Positions 46,100 through 57,290 of a stretch of DNA of 64,000 nucleotides are shown in pieces. The stretch comes from Tolypeutes matacus (taxonomy: Eukaryota; Chordata; Mammalia; Cingulata; Chlamyphoridae): assembly GCA_026826555.1 (NCBI GenBank), contig JAKSZT010054568.1, forward strand, positions 10,442,085 through 10,506,084, written 5' to 3'. The stretch's first letter is position 1. Each line of letters starts with the position of its first letter. The position numbers and the translations under genes were made by a program. The notes under the pieces are model-generated. The model saw only the letters and a program-made list of their open reading frames with translations, did not search any database and was not told the DNA's origin.

Positions 46100-46690
46100 G
46101 GATGCGGAACAATTTTAAATGATCCTTAATGAAACTCAAGTCTCTTCCCAGCCTTTCTGAGGCCACCTGAAGGAACAAATCAAGTGCCCTCCTTCACTCG
46201 AAACGCCACCTTAGGAATTCGATTGCGTACGAGCTCCTGATGGAGAAATCTTTTATGATTATACTTTATGCTGACAACAGCTCTGAATTAGAGGGCGCGG
46301 CTGACCGCAGTGAGCTTAATTCTCCATACAAATGTGGGCCTCTTGGAAAAGAAATAGCTTCTTTTGGGTCTAAAATCTATTTTATCTCCCCTAATTAGAA
46401 GAATATGTAAAGAAAGAGGGGGGAAGAGCGTTCAATTTGCCGTGAAAAGCAAGCCCAGTAGTTTATAAGATTGCACTTTCCAAACAAGCTCTGGCCCATT
46501 AGAGGAGATCATACATAATTCAGGACCCACTTGTTACTGCGTGTATCATGCAAATTCTCTCAAATTACACTTAGAAAAGCGGGGTTCGTCTTCCAGCTTT
46601 AAATAGCCTGTTAGGGAAAGGGGTAGATAGAGACATCATGAAGAAGCAAGAGCCGTAAGCAGCTTCACTCTGAACGTGGGCTAGGGGGGC
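46100..46690. promoter_or_regulatory. AT-rich, motif-dense unique block (candidate enhancer)
   Basis: This is non-repetitive sequence without open frames, set between GC-rich flanks. It has the palindromic homeodomain site CTAATTAG (46,391-46,398), a perfect octamer ATGCAAAT (46,548-46,555) and several ATTA/TAAT words. The texture resembles conserved developmental enhancers. Conservation itself cannot be seen in one sequence. Confidence 0.35.
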
Positions 46691-48232
46691 AAAGTAGGGG
46701 CAAGAACCGAGCCGACGTCAAGGTAAGGGGTTGTTTTCATCTCCATTCCTCTGCTTTGCAAGGGTGTCTGCCTGCTCGAGGAGCGAGGGTCCCACTTCTG
46801 AGATCACCTGCCGCCTTCCTCTCTTCTCTTCTAGACTTCTGAGGCGTGTGGGCGAGTGCCCCCGTGAGAATAGCCAGGGGCCAGGGGCTGTGAAGGAGGC
46901 TCTTTTCCCAGCCACCTGGAGGGCAGGGTGGGCCCTGCCAGCGAGTCCTCTACCTTCTCCAAGGGTCTTCATTCAAACAGAAAGACCTTTCTTCCCCCAA
47001 ACTGGAAATAACATGGCTGTTTCACTCCTACCTGTGACAGTAACATATGCTTATTTTTAAAACTTAGCCAATACTTAACACACAAACATGCATTATTTTC
47101 ACCCAAGAAAGTGGGCTCACCCACGCCATCCTGCCTGTTACCTTCCTGTTACCTGCCTGTTACCTGCCACCTGCAAAGTCTGCTGCTGCACCTGTTCAAA
47201 TGCTTCAGGAGCTCCTGCTGCCCGAGGAGCTAGCCCCGAGCTGCTGGGGACGCTGCCAGCCCCCCGCACATGTTCTAGCTTGTCCCTCAGCTCCCGGCGT
47301 CCAGCCTAACTAGAACCCCCTAACTCGCTTCTTACATGTGCAGCTCTGTTTCCCGCCCTGTTTCTTTGAAAATGCTGTTCTGCCTACTCCACAGCCTCCT
47401 GCAGCTCCAAATGTTGACATTTCCCATCTTTTAAGACCATCTTCTGTGCCTTCCTGCATGAAGCCTTTCCTGATTTCCCTGCCTAATTCCTCCTCCCCTG
47501 TGCCCGCCCCAGTGCATCCTTCTCCTCTCTCCTTGAAGGGATCCTTCTCCTCTCTCCTTCAAGCGGATCCTTCTCCTTGAAGCGTATCCTCCTTTCTCCT
47601 TGAAGTGGATCCTTCTCTCTCCTGAAGGCCTCACGTGGCCCTGCAGGTGAGCCCATGGGCCAGCCACCTTGGCCTCATCGAGTCCTCCACCAGGCTGTGG
47701 ACTTCTCCAGGACAGGACAGGCTTCTCATTTTTATGTTTAACCCCTAGGCCACCAGCACAATTCTTGTGCATACAGCAGGCATCTGCTGAGCTAAGGGAG
47801 GAGGCACTCTTGAATTTAAATAGACCTTAATTGCAGAACATGATGGGTTTTAGTTCTTCAGAAAAAGATTGATAACCTTGTAAGTCTCTACCTTGAAAAT
47901 ATTCTGTGCTTTCTTATTGTAGACAGTTTAGAAAAAATATAGCCAACTAGAAAGGCTAATTGAAAAAGTCCATAGAACCATGGCCAGAGGCAACCGCGGT
48001 TTCCAGTGAGAAGCTCTCCTTCCAGTCATGTTTTCAGCATACATACCTGTGTACTCATCTCTGTTTTCCTCATTTTCTTAAAATTATTTCAGAAAGGTGC
48101 CAGAAATATGAAAATGCTAATGGGGCTACTGACCTCTTGACGTTAACACTCTTTGCCTCATACTTGATACTTAAGTAAAAAAATAATTCATGCTTTTCAT
48201 TTATAATGTTTCATCATTTTCCCAAAATATTC
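46691..48232. other. Intergenic sequence
   Basis: Mostly unique. It holds a short CTGTTACC repeat near 47,148-47,170 and a GGATCCTTCTCC repeat at 47,517-47,630. No gene is visible. Confidence 0.6.
47517..47630. repeat. Imperfect tandem repeat of about 25-27 bp
   Basis: ATCCTTCTCCTCTCTCCTTGAA-type units repeat about four to five times with small length changes (GGATCC at several unit starts). Confidence 0.85.
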
Positions 48233-48246
48233 ATATGCATCATCTT
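48233..48246. repeat. Left TSD of SINE
   Basis: ATATGCATCATCTT matches 48,435-48,448 exactly. Confidence 0.95.
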
Positions 48247-48434
48247 TTTTTTTTTTTTTTTTTAAGATTTTGTTTATTTATTCATTTATCCCCCGCTTGC
48301 TGCTTGTGCTCGCTGGGTCAGCTAACCACGCCGTGCGGGCGGGCCTGCCTTCACCAGGAGGCCCCGGGAACCGAACCCGGGGCCTCCCATATGGTAAACG
48401 GGAGCCCCACTGACTGAGCCACAGCCGCTTCCCA
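48247..48434 (-). mobile_element. DAS-type tRNA-derived SINE, antisense
   Basis: It runs from poly(T) to 'gccgcttccca'. It is very close in sequence to the SINE at 31,957-32,141 (same 'tttatttattcatttatccc' and 'cgtgcgggcgggcctgcctt' words) and carries Pol III boxes on the minus strand. Perfect 14-bp TSDs flank it, so it is young. Confidence 0.95.
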
Positions 48435-48448
48435 ATATGCATCATCTT

Positions 48449-48575
48449 ATTTAAACTCCATTGTAGATCGCGAAGTGGACAAAATGGGGGAAATTGAGGC
48501 TCAGAGAGTGGTAGAATCACTGGGCCCCAGAGCTAGGATGTGCCAGGCACGACACAGATCCAGCTCCTTGGGCCC
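48449..48575 (+). repeat. MIR SINE
   Basis: The core 'tggacaaaatgggggaaatt', 'gaggctcagagagtggtaga' and 'cagagctaggatgtgccagg' is a sense MIR. The young SINE was inserted just upstream of it. Confidence 0.7.
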
Positions 48576-50589
48576 CAAACGCAGCGACAGCTGTTTCCCC
48601 AAAGCTGCCTCGCGGTAACGGAGGCTGGCAGGGCGTTGCTGACGCGGCCTGGCCCTCTAGGTGAAACCTAAAGGTAAGCAGGTGTTCCACTCGCTGGGAG
48701 GAAAGTCCCGACAGGTGATCTGGTCAGTGTTGCTAAGGCCTTTGGAAGCCATTCATTCCAAAAAAATTTTAATTTATATGTAATGAATCCCCGATGACAT
48801 TTTTACTGCTCGGAGATTATGTGCCACGCACCATGCTAGCGTTGTTAACCCAGACTAACCAGAATCCACGGCCCTGAGGCGAGAATGCGGTGGAGGCTTT
48901 GCTCAGACCCCTCCGTGGACAAAGGTGCTGCATGCACTCCCAGCAGGTGCATGTTGCTCGCTCGTAAATTCTGTGCATGTAATTCTGCAGTATATGTTGT
49001 AATTATAAAACACAAACGTATGCAGTTTAAAAGGATTGAGATAGTAAGTAAACTTGGATATTCTAGTAGTTTCTGCTGCTCCCTGACTCTCTCTGCCCAC
49101 ACACCTGCCTCGGAGCCCGCGGTCTCAGGACACTAGGTCGGCAGGAGGAGCCGGCGAGCTGGAGCCTCACCTGTGTCCCAGGGCTGGTGAGGCAGCAGGG
49201 CGTCGTGGAGAGAGCTTGGAAGCCGCCTCTCCTTCCCCAGCTTCTCTTTCTCCTGCAGGATGGAGGCGAGGGCTCTGGCCTGCACGGGCTGTGGCCAAGG
49301 TGATAGGAAGGTGCCCGGCAGCTGCTTTCCGTTTATGGCAGATGTTTGGTGCCTACACGTGGGCCATGGGTGCCACGTGCCATGCCGGGTAAAGGGGAAA
49401 GCTCCATCCAAGCTGGGGATCCGCCCAGAAGCTAGGATGCAAAAGCAAGAGGCGGTGTCGAGCACGCGCCTGTGAGATGCTGGGAGCGGGCGTGGGCCTC
49501 TGCTCCCGGGGAATGAGGTCTGCACGAGGGGTGCACACAGAGAGCCGGGTGAGACGACAGAAACTCGGGAGCGCTCAGAAGAGGGGGAGAGCAGATTTGC
49601 CTGGTGCAATGCCAGGTGCTGAGCCCGGCTCTGGGAATGTCGAGGGGATAGAAAGGCTTTCTAGAGGCGGCCAGGGGGACCCGGCCCTGGAGGACATGGG
49701 CCAACCCTCGAGCCCCATGCGTGAGGCCGCGTGAGTGGGGGCCCCAGCGGGTGGGGCGGCGGCCACGGAGGGCATGGCTCCGAGGCCTCATGCGTGGCAG
49801 ATGCCCGGCCCGAGTGCCCGTCTCCAGCTGTCCGCTGCCAGGCAACAGTGACCTGGGAATTTGCTCCCGAGGCATCTCCTCCCAGCAGCCCGTGCCGGCC
49901 CACAGAGCAACTTGGCGGGTGGGTGGGCACTAGACCGAACAAGGCCATGGCTAGCAGGGATGCGTGGGGAAGGTGATCAAGCAGACTTCTCGTGTGCACC
50001 TTATGGGGCTTCATTGAGATTTAAATAATTCGGCCACGATGAAGAAGGGCTTTGCTTTCCGCTGAGGTTGTGAGGGGCTGTTCGAGCCGCGGGGGGCCGC
50101 CAGCTCCCTGCCCGAGTGCCCGGCTCTCGTGGCCTGAGAGCCACGGTCCACCCCAGTCGCTGGCCCCTTTCCTCCAGCTCCACGGTCTCCCTGGCCTGCC
50201 GCCGCCTCCTGACTCCGCAGCCACTGGACTCCTGCGACCATCTCCTGCCTAGAGCCCCCTTAGGGCCAGCTTTGCCAAGACTTAGCTTCCCGAAGCAGCC
50301 CGATCGCCTGGGTCTCCGCCTCGGTCGGCACGCCAGGCGCTCCCAGGGAGACCCGGATGACCCAGATTTGTCTCCTGGTCTCCCTCCCACCCTCCCTCCC
50401 ATACTGCCGAGCTCCCTGGTCCCAGGCTTGCCGGACGGCGCCTGACTCCCTGCCTTTGCACACCCTGGAATCACTTTTCCCTCTCCTTGCCCACTTTTTA
50501 GATTAATTTTGTTTATACTGTGTATCATCGTCTGCTCTCCCCAGTCTGGAAACGAGTGTGTCGTTTGCATCATCTCTTCTCAGATTCTT

Positions 50590-51040
50590 GAAGGAGGGAA
50601 TGTGTCTGACTCAGGGCCTCTGGAGGACTGAACGAAGCGCCACAGTGTAGACGCGCTCTCAGTCGTAATCCACGTTCCTGGGGTGTGGACACTGGCGACA
50701 ACCTCTTGAAGGCATGGCTCAGCTGAATGAGGCTGCATCTTATCTGGATTACTGGAGGCCTTATCGAGGGGAAGAAACTGGAAGCCAGAGGACGCGGCAG
50801 GGAGTGGGGAGAGAAAGGAGAGGGCACCGACACACGACGCAAGGCGAGACGCGAGCCGCCGACGCCCGAGTCGCCGGTACTCGGCCCCAGAACGTTAGAC
50901 TTGGGGCGATAGCATCACTGTGACGATGCCCGGATCCTGGACTTCTCCAGCCTCAAAACCAAGAGCCAATCTTTCCCGTTGTTTAAGCCGATCCGTCGTG
51001 TGGCATTTGTCAAAGCAGCTTGGCAAACTAAGTGCCCGAA
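50590..51040 (+). repeat. MaLR-like/xenarthran LTR, sense
   Basis: Landmarks are 'gatgcccggatcctggactt', 'ctccagcctcaaaaccaaga', 'cccgttgtttaagccgatcc', 'gtgtggcatttgtcaaagca' and 'gcttggcaaactaagtgcc', in the order of a MaLR-type LTR 3' half. It is diverged, with many CpGs. Confidence 0.6.
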
Positions 51041-52349
51041 GCTCGTGCGTGTTCATGACTGCTGAGTTACGGCACGCGAAGGGCGCCACGCCTTAGCCAA
51101 GCCTGGGCGCCAGCGCACCTGGGCACTGAGGATTTTTCAGAGTTTGGAACAGTATTATGGTGCGGATAGTGTGCAGCATGCAACACCCCCAGCAGGTGAC
51201 GCATGGATGCGTGTGCTGCCAAGGCAGGGATGTTCCCATAGAAGGGAGAATTGGAGACAGTATGTAGCTTCAGGTCAGGTCAGGTTTTGACCAAAGAAGT
51301 TAGGAAAAAGTCTTCTGAGCTCTTTTGATTTGGGGATTGAGGACAAGGTATTGTGGACTTGTATTCCCTCAGAACTTCCCTTGGGGAGGAGCTGCTGCTC
51401 TGCCGATAGCCTTTTCCCAGGCTGCAGAGGAGTCTAGGCTCAGCTTAACCAGGTGTGGCTGGCCTGGGCATGGCGATCGCCAAGGCACCGCTGCAGCCCT
51501 CCTGGCCTCCGGAAAGCCCTCGTGGGGGCGGGGGCTGCTTGTGTGCACCGGCTGGGGGCCGGGCCAGCCTCCAGGGGCAGTTGGTGCGCTCCAGGTGGGG
51601 ATTCGAGCAGTGGTCTCGGGGACCCACAGCCTCTGGTGCCCCTTCAGCTCCACGTTGGCCTTCAGCTTTGTCTCAGAAGCCACTGTCCTTTAAAGAGCAA
51701 GCTGCCTGGAAAGAGTGAATAAAAGAGTAGGTGTGGGTGATTGAAAGTAAAAAATACAAGTGCTGGGTGAGCGGGGCAGATGCGGACTTGGGCCCTCGAA
51801 GGACGGCCTTAATACGGAGGAACCCTTGCTGGGCCCAGGTAACCCAGACGCCACCTCTCAAAGAAAATGTAGACCCGCTTCCCCGCAGGGCCTCGGCAGC
51901 TTTCAAAATCACAGCTTCTTGGATTTATGGGAGGCCATTAACTGCTGTGCTGGGACGCCAGGAAGAGGTGAGGAGATGAAAGAAACCGTTTGGCTGTCTT
52001 TGTGCTGGGAGTGGGCTGTCGAACCATTATCACCTGTTAATTTTCCCCTGCAACTCTGGGGAGGAAAATCACCATTCACGTGGTGGGGATTCTTTAAGTG
52101 TGTGGAGCCGACAGATTTTAAGATGCGTTTCTTAGGGAGATTGGGTCTTGATGGGCAAGGCCAGAGGCAGGACCTGCCCCATGAGTTGTGGGGCCAGCGA
52201 ACATGAAAGCACAGGGCCCCTGCTCAGAGAGCGTTCGCGATTCCAAGACAGGCGTGCCGGAGACTTGAACGGAGTGCAGGGCCTGTGTGAGTTCCCGGGC
52301 ACGGCCCTCGGGGGCTCCGGGACTCCAGAGGGAGCACAGCGGAGTGGCA

Positions 52350-52560
52350 AAGTCAAGAGCCAGCTGAGCCTGGGCTCAGTTCTCAGGTTTGGGTCCTCCC
52401 AGCCCTTTGGCCAAGGACAGATGAGGAGGGGCCTCGATTGCCTCCTTTGTGACGTGGGATAGTAATCCTCGGCCTACAGCAAAATTGAAAAGAAGAAATA
52501 AGACGCGTGGAGCCCTGAGTAGAGCGCGTGGTGCCTGGAAGAGCTCAGGAAATGCCAGTT
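52350..52560 (-). repeat. MIR SINE, antisense
   Basis: 'ctgagcctgggctcagttct', then 'attgcctcctttgtgacgtg' and 'ggatagtaatcctcgg' follow the reversed MIR core. Confidence 0.65.
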
Positions 52561-53100
52561 CCGCAGCAGGGCCGTGGCGCCCTGCCCTCTCCAGTGCCTG
52601 TCTGTTGGTCCCCGCCGGCGTCTGCGTTTCTCTCCTGGGCCTGTTCCCCTGTGCTGCCAGGGAGCTGGCCTCACCACGCCCTCTGGCCTACACCCCTGAC
52701 CGTCAGCTCTGGCCTATCAGTTCTCCAGCTCCCTCGTCCTTTGTGTGTTTTGCCAGAGCCCCCGGGTTTCCCCATGGGATTCAGCCCTGACCCTCAGAGG
52801 CTGGATAGCACACTCTTGCCTGGCCACTGGGCTCCCTGTCTCTCTTTTCCACTCTTCTGCAAATGCTCCCTTCACCGCATCCCGGCGTGGGCTTCTGGGG
52901 GTGCCCACCTCAGACCAGGTCCCACCCTTCTCCTTCCCTAGTGAAAGGGGTGGCGGAGATGTGGGAAAGTGAGGAGTGGGGATCTGTGACTATTTCATGC
53001 TCTGTAAGACCCTCCTTTGTAATAAGAAACTTAAATGTCAACCAAATATTGTAACTTCCCCTTTGGAAACCCCCGAATCGCCTTTATCAGCCAATGTAAT

Positions 53101-53679
53101 TGTAGCAGTTTGGCAGTTTGATATAGTTATGAATTCCAAAAACAGATATTGGATCATGCTTGTAAACTGATCTGCTAATCTGGGCATGATTAAGTTATGA
53201 TTAGGGCATTGACTGGGCCACGTCAGTAGGGCACTGAGCCCCACCCCTTGGTGGGTGGGGAATTGAATACAAAAGGCAGAGGACAGAGTTGGAGTTCTTG
53301 AGTTGGAGTTCTGAAGCTGAGTTTTAATGCTGGAGCCCGGGGAAGCAAGCAACAGAGGAACTTGGTCATGAGGAAGGAGAGAAGGCTCCGGGAGGAGATG
53401 AGCCGTTTGCCTGATAGTCTACAGCTGACCTTGTGGAGGACACAGAGGAGCTGAGCTTAGAGAGAAACAAGCCCCGGGAAGAGAGGAACCCAAGAAGCAT
53501 GAACAGTGGCAAACGTCGGCAGCTGTCTTGCTCCAACACATGGCAACAGACTTTGGTGAAGGAAGAAACTTATGCTTTATGGCCTGGTGACTGTAAGCTT
53601 CTACCCCAGATAAATACCCTTTATAAAGACCATAGATTTCTGGCATTTTGCATCAGCTCCCGTTTGGCTGACTATCATA
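53101..53679 (+). mobile_element. Solo LTR of the same family as 32,375-32,908
   Basis: It begins TGTAGCAGTTTGGCAGTT and ends GGCTGACTATCATA. Shared blocks with the other copy include 'cgtcagtagggc', 'gagccccaccccttggtggg' and 'cctgatagtctacagctgac'. The flanks GTAAT (53,096-53,100) and GTAAC (53,680-53,684) are a near-perfect 5-bp TSD. There is no internal region. Confidence 0.88.
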
Positions 53680-53684
53680 GTAAC

Positions 53685-54500
53685 TTACTAACCATTTTGA
53701 GACCCTTGCTTCAACGTGAGCTCTCACTGCTCCAGCACTTTCTCTTTCACTTAGCCCACTGTATTGATGACTGATCATTACCCGTGGCTCAGTTTCTTCT
53801 GACAGGATTTGCAAACACCAAGCTTGGTCATGGTGAAAGTAGTGCTTCTCTGACAGCAGCTACAGAAGGGGATTTAGGTGTTTTGGCTAAAGGGTGCCAA
53901 GAGATAAAAGATGTATTACGCTTGTTCTTTAGGATGTCAAACCAGGCCACTGTTCCAAAATGTAATTCCATTAAAAATAAAGATTGCTCATGAGGAAAAT
54001 CCAACTCTCGCTCTGGTAGACATATGGCCTGGCTTGAAATCGACAAATAATTGCATCTTTTCCACATTTGGCTTTGTTGCAAGACAGAAGATGAATTAGA
54101 TATTGAGCAAAATTATTGGCTGAGTGAAAAGTAGATGTTCTTGAAGCCAAAAAGAATAAAAGAAGTTGCAAAAAGCTGTGACTAGGCCACCATAGAGTGA
54201 CAAAGGCATTCTACTGGGGGAAGAGTCCTTGTGCACAGAAGTGTTCAGTCCTAGAGACACCATATCTGGAAACAAACTAATCCCCGGGGGTTATTTAGCA
54301 GCGCTGTGTGTGCAGTGGAGAGAAAGGAAGCTGTTGGGCGGGGCGTCTCCTCCTCCACACGTGCTGTCAGGTGTCAACACGCATCCTGGCTGTGGTGCTG
54401 GGGACTCTGCACACGGGAGCAATGTGCTCTTAGCCTTAATCCCCTCCTGTGGATGTGGTCTTTGCACGAGGCTGCCTCAGTCAACGCGTGACCCAACCGA
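53685..54500. other. Intergenic sequence
   Basis: Unique sequence of average composition with no gene or clear repeat. Confidence 0.5.
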
Positions 54501-54650
54501 ATCCTACTAAAGGAGGCCTTCTAGAGAAGAGCCACGGGAGCAGCCAGAAGCTGGAAGTCAACAGAACCAGGAAGGGAGAGGAGAGGACGCCTCTCCCTGG
54601 ATGTGGGGAGGCTGCCCGGGAGCACACGCACTGTGCAAATTGGGCCTCGT
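54500..54650 (+). repeat. LTR fragment of the 7,123-type family
   Basis: 'gagccacgggagcagccaga' and 'agctggaagtcaacagaacc', followed by 'aggaagggagaggagaggac', resemble the middle of xenarthran LTRs with 'agaagctgaaattcaacgg'. It breaks off where the next element begins near 54,650. Confidence 0.4.
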
Positions 54651-55090
54651 GATGGTTGAACCCATGTGTCAGCTTCACTAGGTTTGCTATCCAGCTGTTT
54701 GGTCTGATTGTTACTGTGAAGATATTTCATGGACTTAAACCATTTGTCAGCTGATTGCGTCTCTGGCTGATCACATCTGCAATCAACTAAGGAGATTGCC
54801 TTCACCAATGAGAGAAGTCTCATCCAATCACCTGAAGGCTGTAAAAGGAGAACTGATGATTTCAGCAGTCAGAAAGAAGAATTTCTGTCTCTGCTTCAGC
54901 CAGCCAGCTTCTGGGGAATTCATCAAAACCTTCCCTAGAGTTCCCAACTTACTCCCTGCCCTACAGAATTCATACTTGCCAATCCCTATGTCATATGAGC
55001 CAATTTCTATAATGAGTCTCAATGTTTACATATATATGTAATATATATAGTTACATCTCCTATCAGTTCTGTTTCTCTCAACAAATACAG
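54650..55090 (+). repeat. Interspersed repeat, family not resolved
   Basis: It starts 'atggttgaacccatgtgtc' with later landmarks 'gaagatatttcatggactta', 'gtctcatccaatcacctgaa' and 'agttctgtttctctcaaca'. I recognise the layout as a repetitive, LTR-like or non-autonomous element but cannot name it. Confidence 0.45.
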
Positions 55091-55234
55091 GCCTGGACGA
55101 GACCCCGGGGACGGAGCAGGTTTCTCTGAAGGGGAGCATGATTTCAGGGATTCTCCACCAGACCCCAGCCCATCCTTGCACTGCCAAATACGGTCCATAT
55201 CTCACCCTGCTCAAGAGCAAACTCTCCATATCTG

Positions 55235-55575
55235 GGAGAGGGGAGAGTGTTGGGGGCCCCGTGAACAGATGACACATCGAGCCATGTTCAAGTCCTGACC
55301 CCATGCTGTGAATAGGACCTTTATCCTATTTGGATGAGGCAGAGGAGATTTGGGCAAAGCCAGATGTGGAAGCCAGAGAAGGAGACAGATCTTGGCATGT
55401 GATGGAGGATTGCCAGAAAGCCATCCCCAAATGCTCTGGAGAAAGCATGACCTGGCCGACCCCTTTTTGGACTTCTAACCCCCAAAACTGTGAGCCAATA
55501 AATTCCTGTAGTTTAAGCCAACCAGTGTGTGGTGTTTATCATAGCAGCCCTGGCAAACTCAGGCAGGTTTTGGTA
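55235..55575 (+). mobile_element. MaLR-type LTR, sense
   Basis: Landmarks are 'catgttcaagtcctgacccc', 'gatgaggcagaggagatttg', 'ggacttctaacccccaaaac', 'gtgagccaataaattcctgt' and 'agcagccctggcaaactcag'. An AATAAA sits near 55,497. MaLR internal sequence follows directly. Confidence 0.7.
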
Positions 55576-56772
55576 CTGGAAAGTTGGGTACGGCTGTAGC
55601 AAATACCCGAAAATGTGGAAGTGGTTTTGGAATTGGGTATTGGTAAAGGCTGGAAGAATTTTGAGACTCTTGGTAGTAAACGTCTAGATTGCCTTGAAGA
55701 GATAGTTTGTAGAGATAAGGCGGCCAAAGCTAATTTTTGTTAAAGGCTCAGACAAAAAGCCAGGAAAGCCATAGGAAAAAAGTTTTTATCATCCTAGAGA
55801 ATACATATATCATCATGAACAGAACGCTGGTAGAAATATGGACATTAAAGGGGCTTGGAAGCCTTGGAAGGAACTGATGACTGTGTTATTGGAAACTGGA
55901 GGTGAGGTGAACCTTGTTATAAAGTAGCAGAGAACTTGACTGAACATGTCCTAATGTTGAATCGAAAGTGCAATTTGTAAGCGATGAGCTTGGATATTTA
56001 GTGAGGAGGTTCCCAAGCAAAATACGGAAAGTGCAGCCTAGTTTCTCCTTGCTGCTTATAGTAAAATGAGAGAGGAAAGGGATAAACTGAGGACTGAACT
56101 GTTAAGCAAATAGGAACCAGCACTTGAGATTTGGCAAATTCTCAGCCTATCCAGATAGCATGCTCTGAGACTAAGCCAGAAGTGGCTCTTTCAAGATTCT
56201 CCCTGCTTTCCTGGGAAGTGCATACCCAGAGATTGGGGCTCTGCCAGAGAGTGTAGCCAAATAGCTATTCACTAAGGAAGTTAGGGGCACAGTTCTCATG
56301 CAATCAGCTATCTCAGAGAAAGTCGGGATGGGAGATGCAATTATCCAGGAATGGCAAGGATCTGTGGAAAATGCTTCTGTCTTATAGCTTGGGCCCCCTT
56401 GAATTTCAAGGAAAATGAACATGGTTTTTGAGAATTTTGTGTGAGCAGAAGCACTGCCAGCCTGGTCTGAAAGGGACAAAGATGGGACAAAATGAAGGTC
56501 GAATGACTTCCAGGGCAGAACCATGGAAGGAGGGCTCTGGGCTGCAGGCACCACTTGGGGCCAAGAGAGAAGGGCCACCCCTGGAGCTTGGAGAGCTGTG
56601 GCCCATGTAACAGTGTTTGGAGAGAGTGTGGCCACTGCCCTGTCTTAGGAAGGGCTGCCCTCCTCACAGCCTCTGGCCACGGAGGCTCGGCTTGTTTTCT
56701 GCAGATGCCTGATGCTGCAGGTGGGAAGAGGAGGGATCTCATCTGCTCTTCAAACCTCAAAAACACGTGACG
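55576..56772 (+). mobile_element. MaLR internal sequence
   Basis: It begins soon after the LTR with 'gaagtggttttggaattggg' and 'aaaggctggaagaattttga', and continues with 'gtagaaatatggacattaaag'. This order is typical of MaLR (THE1/MLT1-type) internal DNA, which lacks intact gag, pol or env. I see no coding frame of note. It is interrupted at 56,773 by a SINE. Confidence 0.65.
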
Positions 56773-57059
56773 GAGAGCAGAAGTGGCTCAAGCAATTGGG
56801 CGCCCACCTCCCACATGGGAGGTCCCGGGCTCGGTTTCTGGTGTCTGCAACAGGCACACGCTGCAACCAGCAGATGCTGCACCCAGCAGAGAGCAGGAGT
56901 GGCTCAGGCGAATCAGCACTAGTCTCCCACATGGGAGGTCCTGCGTTCGGTTCCTGGTGCCTCCTAAAGACGACGAGCAGACAGCGAGCAGACAGACGAG
57001 GGAGCCATGGGCGGGTGGAGGATTAAAATAAAATAAAATAAAATGACTTAAAAAAAAAG
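56773..57059 (+). mobile_element. Dimeric DAS-type tRNA-derived SINE, sense
   Basis: Two tRNA-like monomers follow each other. The first has 'gaagtggctcaagcaattgg', the second 'ggagtggctcaggcgaatca'. Both carry 'cccacatgggaggtcc', and the B boxes are decayed in the first (ggctcggtttc) and better in the second (cgttcggttcc). It ends with TAAAATAAAATAAAA and poly(A). The ACACGTGAC / AAGTGTGAC flanks are at best an imperfect TSD. Confidence 0.85.
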
Positions 57060-57119
57060 TGTGACAGCTAGTTGTGACCCGAAGTAGCTGCGAGTGGAGC
57101 GTGGCTCAGCGCCGGCCGA

Positions 57120-57290
57120 GATGCTAGGTGCTGGGTTAGTAGTCCTGTTAATAATGAAAATTTAAAATCGCACGTTCTGTGCCTGATAATGGGCTGGGCA
57201 CTTTTCCACACCTCTTTTATTTAAATAAATGTAATCAAATCTTTCCCCCAAGCCCCCTGAGGTAGGTTTAGCATGGCACTATTTATGAAG
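57120..57290 (+). repeat. MIR SINE fragment
   Basis: 'cgttctgtgcctgataatgg', 'gctgggcacttttccacacc' and 'caagccccctgaggtaggtt' follow the MIR order up to the middle of the element. Confidence 0.65.

Larger units (their letters stand above)
48576..53095. other. Intergenic sequence
   Basis: Mostly unique and GC-rich, with an LTR-like block at 50,590-51,040 and an antisense MIR at 52,350-52,560. Open frames of up to about 190 codons occur on both strands in GC-rich parts and carry no recognisable domain. Confidence 0.6.
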
